From assembly GCA_033807695.1 (NCBI GenBank), contig CM066304.1, positions 3,720,001 through 3,784,000 of the forward strand: a stretch of DNA of 64,000 nucleotides, given 5' to 3'. Origin of the DNA: Daedaleopsis sinensis (taxonomy: Eukaryota; Basidiomycota; Agaricomycetes; Polyporales; Polyporaceae). Both the position numbers and the translations under genes were made by a program. The notes under the pieces are model-generated. The model saw nothing but the letters and a program-made list of their open reading frames with translations, did no database searches and was not told the origin of the DNA. Below are positions 59,496-64,000 of the stretch, piece by piece (position 1 is the stretch's first letter; the number at the start of each line of letters is the position of its first letter).

Positions 59496-61209
59496 TCAGA
59501 AGTCCTCGGGGACGGCCTGCCCGCCATACCGCTTCGGCAGCTCCGCGAGCGGGATGACCTGCGAGAGCTCCGCCCCAATCGTCTTCGCGCCCGAGCCGAC
59601 GACGGACATCTTCGCGAGCGTCGCCGCGGACACGAGCGGCTTGAACAGCCAGTAGATCCACGTGAGCAGCATCGGCACGTTCACGAAGAACTTGCGGTAC
59701 TGCGTACAACAGAGGGGCAGTCAGTAGTCAGTCTCGGCGGGGAGGGGGAGAGCGGAGAGGGAGGGGGGACGCACGAGGAACTCGGGGTAATGGTTCTGGA
59801 AGATGGACGTCGCCTCCTTCGCGGCGGCCTTCTGGCTCGCGTCGCGCGACATCATGCTCACGCCCTCGTAGTCTGGTTTGGGGTGTGGGTTTCGTCCGTG
59901 AGCGGCTGGGTATGTATACGATGGGGGGCGCTGCAGCACGCACCGTGGATCTGGACCATCTGGTCGACGGTCTCGAAGTCGAGCAGCTTGATGCTCTCCT
60001 CCATGAACTGCACGCGCCACCTGCGCCGCCCGCCGCCCCGTCAGCACCCGCACCCACGCGCTCGCCCCACGGCGGCCACGCACCTGATAAACCTCTGCAC
60101 GTCCCCGAACACGGCCTTCATGTCCGTCACCGCGCCGTAGAGGTTGTACGTGACCGGGTGGCCCTCCTTGTCCTTCCCGAACACCTTCCCGAGCTTCCCG
60201 AACGTCTCCGCGTCGAACGTCTCGCCCATGATCTCGTCGATCTTGAACTCGTCGCGCCACCGGAGCGTCGCGACGAGCATCTCCGCCGCGTCCGCCGCGC
60301 TCAGGTTCCGCGCGCGCGCGAACTTGGCGAGGATCACGGACGCGCGCGCGGAGGGCGCGGGCGAGAGCGGGACGCCCCAGAGCGTGATCGACTCGGGCGC
60401 GGGCGAGCGGTCGGGGTACGCCTTTGCGAAGATGCTAGGGAGCTGGGCCTGTTTGTGTCCGTGTCCGTGGTGTACATGCATAGGGCGGGGTCAGCATGTC
60501 TGGGCCGTCGCAGGAGAGCGCAGGGCATTGGGGAATGGGGGATCGGGACGCGACGAGGATGAGAGACGCGACGAGGATGAGAGACGTACGCGCAGCTCCT
60601 TGACCGCCTTCCACTCTGCCTCCGTGAACTTCCGTGTGAGCGCGTTCTGCGGCTCTTCGACCTCTTCTTCCTTCTTCTTCTCCTCCGCGGCAGCAGGAGC
60701 GGGTGCGGGGGCGGCTTCAGGTGTCGGCTCGGCGGCCGTGGCGGCAGGGGTGGGCTCGGTGGCCTTTGTCTCTGCACCAGACATCACAGACATCACGACG
60801 GTGGTAGCAGGGAGAGAGACGAGGCGAGAGACCGCAGGGACAATGACCAAGCAGAAGAGAAGAAGAAGACACGGACACGCGTCAGCATCGCCGTTCCCAG
60901 GTGGCATTATAAGTACCTCCTGGAGGTCGAACACGCACCTTCCACCTTGACTTCGCTCACGGCTTCCACGGGCGCAGGCGTGACCTCCGGCTCAGGTGCC
61001 GGCGGAGCAGGCTCCGCTGGCGTGGGCTCCGCGGCCGCTGGCGCAGTCGGGGCGGGCGCGGCGGGGGCGGGAGTCGTCTCGGGCTGGGGGACCGGTGCCT
61101 CAGCAGCCTCGGTCGTCGTCGGTGCAGCGGCGGTGGCGGCGGTGGCGGGCTCGGTGGGCGCGTCGATGGGCGGGGGAACGGGGATGGGCTCGGTGTTCTC
61201 GCTGGCCAT
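59496..61209 (-). CDS. SFH5-like Sec14/CRAL-TRIO lipid-transfer protein, 398 aa
   Basis: Exons (minus): 61209-60939, 60771-60590, 60448-60084, 60020-59944, 59872-59775, 59699-59496; frames close. The first ~130 residues are Pro/Ala/Glu-rich and disordered. The CRAL-TRIO-N block NALTRKFTEAEWKAVKELRA is followed by AQLPSIFAKAYPD, ARASVILAKFARARNLSAA and DKEGHPVTYNLYG. The lipid-binding domain has FETVDQMVQIHDYEGVSM, IFQNHYPEFLYRKFFVNVP and LAKMSVVGSGAKTIG. It ends LPKRYGGQAVPEDF. The order matches fungal SFH5, a phosphatidylinositol transfer protein that associates with ER and plasma membrane and, in yeast, can bind heme. The long N-terminal extension is not in the yeast protein. Confidence 0.9.
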
Positions 61210-61758
61210 GATGTTGTTGTCGTGAAGGAAGGGCAGTCTCGCGGTTTGCTCGCGGTTGCGGTAGAAGTGTCGCTTGGAGGAGGGTGTCGCGAAAGAGTAC
61301 CGAAGGGTCTCGAAGCCGTCACGGTGCTTATCAGATAAGATACATTCAAGGTGTTATTCTATCTCGCTTACGCTGCAATTTATCATTAGTCACGGTAACC
61401 GTACACAGCCGCTTACGATAAGCCTTACCTATGTCCTACTTACTCTGTACTACTTAACTAAGTATACTACCTGAGTACAGACTGTACACTGGTCGTCCAC
61501 CGCTGCTCCTCCAGTCTTTTCTACTCTCCGTAGCTAACCAAGGTAGAATAACACAGTCGATCTTTCTTTGTTCTCCGAAAATAGAGTAGGTGACCCACTG
61601 GCACGCAGGCTCGCCGGGGTGACCCACAAGTTGTCGGTGGATGAAGTTACCTTGCGGCCACTCGACGAGTCGCTATCTGGAAAACACGCTTAAACTGTCC
61701 TGACCTTGTTCAAAGGGCTTCGCTCTTCAGCCGGACCTCGTGGTTACATTGCTCACCG
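61210..61758. other. divergent intergenic region between SFH5-like and oxidoreductase genes
   Basis: AT-rich centre near 61320-61520; probable shared promoter. No gene recognised. Confidence 0.5.
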
Positions 61759-63436
61759 ATGCGGCCGTCGCAAGCTGTCAAGTCTTCCTCCCCCCTTCGG
61801 TTTGGAATTTTAGGTGCAGCGCGCATTGCTCCAAACGCGCTCATAACACCCGCGCAGACCCATCCGGAGGTGGTCATCGCAGCCGTCGCCTGTCGCGACG
61901 AGAAGCGTGGCGCAGAGTATGCAAAGAAACACAAGATCGGCGCGCGCACTTTCTCGGGCCCTGAAGCCTACCATAGTAAGTCCATTACCTATCCTCTTCA
62001 CCACCGTGAATGTAGACACACCCGACTGACATTGCCATTCTCTGACAGAGCTGATCACCGACCCGGACTTGGACGCGGTGTACATCGCGGTAAGTCGCAC
62101 CTACGTGGGAACAATACACTTTTCAGCTCAGAGTGACACATCCCTCTCCGTAGCTGCCAAACGGCTTGCACTTCGAGTGGGCCCTCCGTTCCCTACAGGC
62201 GGGCAAGCATGTGCTAGTCGAAAAGCCCATGACGTGCACTGCAGAAGAAGCCCGCCAGGTCTTCGCCCTAGCACACAAACAAGGGCTGGTCGCCCTCGAA
62301 GCGATGCACTCAACGTTGGTCGAGTCCCTGCCTGCTGTTATCCCATTGCCCGCAGCTGACTAGAACCGGACCTGCTTCTCCAGATTCCACCCCGCGCTCC
62401 AGCGCGTGAGGGACATCGTGGCTAGCGGGGACCTGGGGAAGGTCAAGGGCGTCACCGCGGACTTCGCTCTCCCGAGCGTCATGTCTTCGTTGTTCTTCCA
62501 GAAAGAAGACCCCCGGTTCCAATACGCCCTTGGAGGCGGCTGCATGATGGACATGGGAGGTCAGCAGCTCTCTACATTCTACCCTCAGCCGATACCTACA
62601 TATACTCATGACACGCCGCGATCACGCACCGCGCAGTATACCCAATCGCAGCGGCACGGTTCATGACATCCTCCGACACGGTCCCGCTGACCGTCAACTC
62701 CGCGGAAGCCATCGGGCACGCTCTGGACCTGTCTCGCATCGACCGCGGCATGCACGCGACCTTCACCCTCTCCGTGCCGCGCCCCTCTAGCGCTGCATCT
62801 TCCGGGGCCCCCGACACCAACACCGACACCGACGCCTCCGCCGACGCTCGGTACGACGCCGTGGGGGCGCTGACGGTCGACTTCGCCATGCCGGGTCGCG
62901 GCCCGTGCGGGGTGCTCCCGCGCATGCTCAAGATGGAGATTACCATCGAGCTCGAGCGCGGGGACGTGTTCGTGTACAACTTCGTCAGCCCCGGCGCGTT
63001 CCACTACATCCGCGTGACGCCGAAGAATGGGCGCGCGCGGTACGAGCAGGCGTACACGTTCAAGGACGGACGGGGCGACAGGTCGTGGAGCTCGTATGTG
63101 TGCCCGTCTTCAGGCTGCGTCGCCGCTACTGCGCAGGACGCTGAATGTGGCTGTCTCTAGCTATCGCTACCAGCTCGAGGCGTTCGTGGACAAGATCCGT
63201 GGCCGGACGCCTTCCGTATGGCCGGACGCCACCACGGTCATAACGGAGCTCGAGAGTATAGAGAGGGTGTATGCGAAGGTGGGGACTGCCCTACTGCATC
63301 TTACCGACGATGATCGTGCTCACTCATGTTCAATGGCACACACTGTTAGGCCGGATTGCCTGCGCGAAGCATGTCGTCTTACAAGTTGGAGGAAGCGACG
63401 GAAGAAGCCGGCGGACCCGGACTCGCGCAAGGCTGA
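61759..63436 (+). CDS. Gfo/Idh/MocA-family NAD(P)-dependent oxidoreductase, 418 aa
   Basis: Exons 61759-61975, 62049-62089, 62154-62314, 62384-62559, 62637-63093, 63161-63278, 63350-63436; frames close. The Rossmann nucleotide-binding start is LRFGILGAARIAPNALITPA. Then come the family VLVEKPMTCTAEEA (Glu-Lys-Pro motif), FHPALQRVRDIVASGDLG, GGGCMMDMGVYPIAAARFM and YQLEAFVDKIRGR. It ends VYAKAGLPARSMSSYKLEE. The closest known relatives are D-xylose 1-dehydrogenase/dihydrodiol dehydrogenase-type enzymes acting on sugars or diols with NADP; the substrate cannot be read from sequence. A ~25-residue Ser/Ala/Asp-rich insert (ASSGAPDTNTDTDASAD) lies in the C-terminal domain, probably a loop. Confidence 0.9.
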
Positions 63437-63938
63437 GTGTCCTGATCGTTCTACTGATACCTGGTATATTCAAGAGGAGAACGTCCGACTACCTTCGCAT
63501 GTCGCACACGTACTATGTAGTGTACCTTCGTTTTGCATACCGAATGCGAAAGTACCCGAAGTTCCACGGCTACTGTGGGGTCAGTAAAAAGCACACGAAG
63601 GTAGAAAGAGTGTCTACATCGTCCACATTCTGCGGAGTCTGCGAGCCACCGCTCGTCTTCGGCACAGGGAGCTCGTGTGTACTTCCAGTGGCGGGTGTCT
63701 CCGGTTCCTTGGTGGCATCCATGTCGCCTGAATGACAGAGTACCATAACTGGAAGGCTCAAAAGTGAATATATACCGTTGCCTACCCCACATCATACTCC
63801 GTGAGACGAAGACTCGAAGGAAGCCGAAGACGTTTCCTGAGAAGAATACCAACTGAGTCTATTGAGATATGCAGAGCTTCAGTTGATGCATTCAGAGCCC
63901 GGGTGGAGCCTTCGACAGTATCACAACTTCCAGAGGGC
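63437..63938. other. intergenic, no gene seen
   Basis: Between the oxidoreductase and the next gene. No motif found. Confidence 0.45.
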
Positions 63939-64000
63939 ATGGGGCGTTGGCTCCGACGGGCGGAAAAGTCGTGTCAGACCTGTAGGAGAAGCAAGACGTA
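63939..64000 (+). CDS. N-terminus of a Zn(II)2Cys6 transcription factor, cut by window end
   Basis: ATG at 63939 opens MGRWLRRAEKSCQTCRRSKT up to the window edge. This matches the start of the binuclear cluster, Cys-X2-Cys-X3-Ser-Lys. The remaining four cysteines would lie outside the window. Such proteins are fungal DNA-binding regulators. The call depends on 20 codons, so it is tentative. Confidence 0.5.
   Translation, partial: MGRWLRRAEKSCQTCRRSKT

Noticed and set aside
59885..60562. 225-codon plus-strand frame
   Set aside because: Antisense shadow of the SFH5-like gene.

Overview
The window looks like nuclear DNA of a basidiomycete, most likely a wood-decay Agaricomycete (Polyporales-like). 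Genes are densely packed on both strands and split by many short GT-AG introns of about 47-75 bp. The GC content is high. Recognisable genes include polyporopepsin-type aspartic peptidases, a thaumatin-like protein, a short secreted tyrosinase and basidiomycete-style F-box and BTB proteins. No prokaryotic operons, CRISPR arrays or intact transposons were seen. Exon structures were worked out by hand from splice signals, frame and recalled family patterns. No search was run.

Layout. 1-446: C-terminus of an endocytic-adaptor-like protein. 1566-2884 (-): thaumatin-like secreted protein. 3697-5260 (+): gamma-glutamyl phosphate reductase (PRO2). 5383-6897 (-) and 7123-8292 (+): divergent NASP/Hif1 histone chaperone and dynactin p24-like protein. 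9600-11304 (+): disordered protein. 13611-14798 (+): tyrosinase. 15174-18000 (-): large AGC kinase. 19149-22892 (+): two disordered orphan proteins. 24064-25461 (+): F-box protein. 25724-26092 (-): 98-residue protein. 27485-28835 (+): another disordered protein. 30307-31473 (+) and 32031-33456 (-): convergent BTB-like paralogues.

36160-47510 is the most rearranged part. It holds a decayed aspartic peptidase, then two intact peptidase genes in inverted orientation (39067-41097 + and 42394-44419 -). Between them lies a truncated copy of the ZIP zinc transporter whose intact version is at 46028-47510 (-).

48223-49432 (+): urease accessory GTPase UreG. 50814-53861 (+): F-BAR/RhoGAP protein. 55514-56755 (-): F-box protein. 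57515-58147 (-) and 58563-59175 (+): divergent histone H4 and H3. 59496-61209 (-): SFH5-like Sec14 protein. 61759-63436 (+): Gfo/Idh/MocA oxidoreductase. 63939-64000 (+): start of a Zn2Cys6 transcription factor.

Most genes are unrelated housekeeping or secreted functions. Functional groupings are the chromatin genes (NASP plus H3/H4), the secreted enzymes (peptidases, tyrosinase, thaumatin-like) and the metal-handling neighbours (ZIP and UreG, divergent). The best leads are the inverted peptidase/ZIP duplication with GC splice donors, an H3 with two extra residues near K27, an AGC kinase with Arg at the usual catalytic-Lys position, several micro-exons, and a loose set of orphan Pro/Ser-rich proteins with short first exons.
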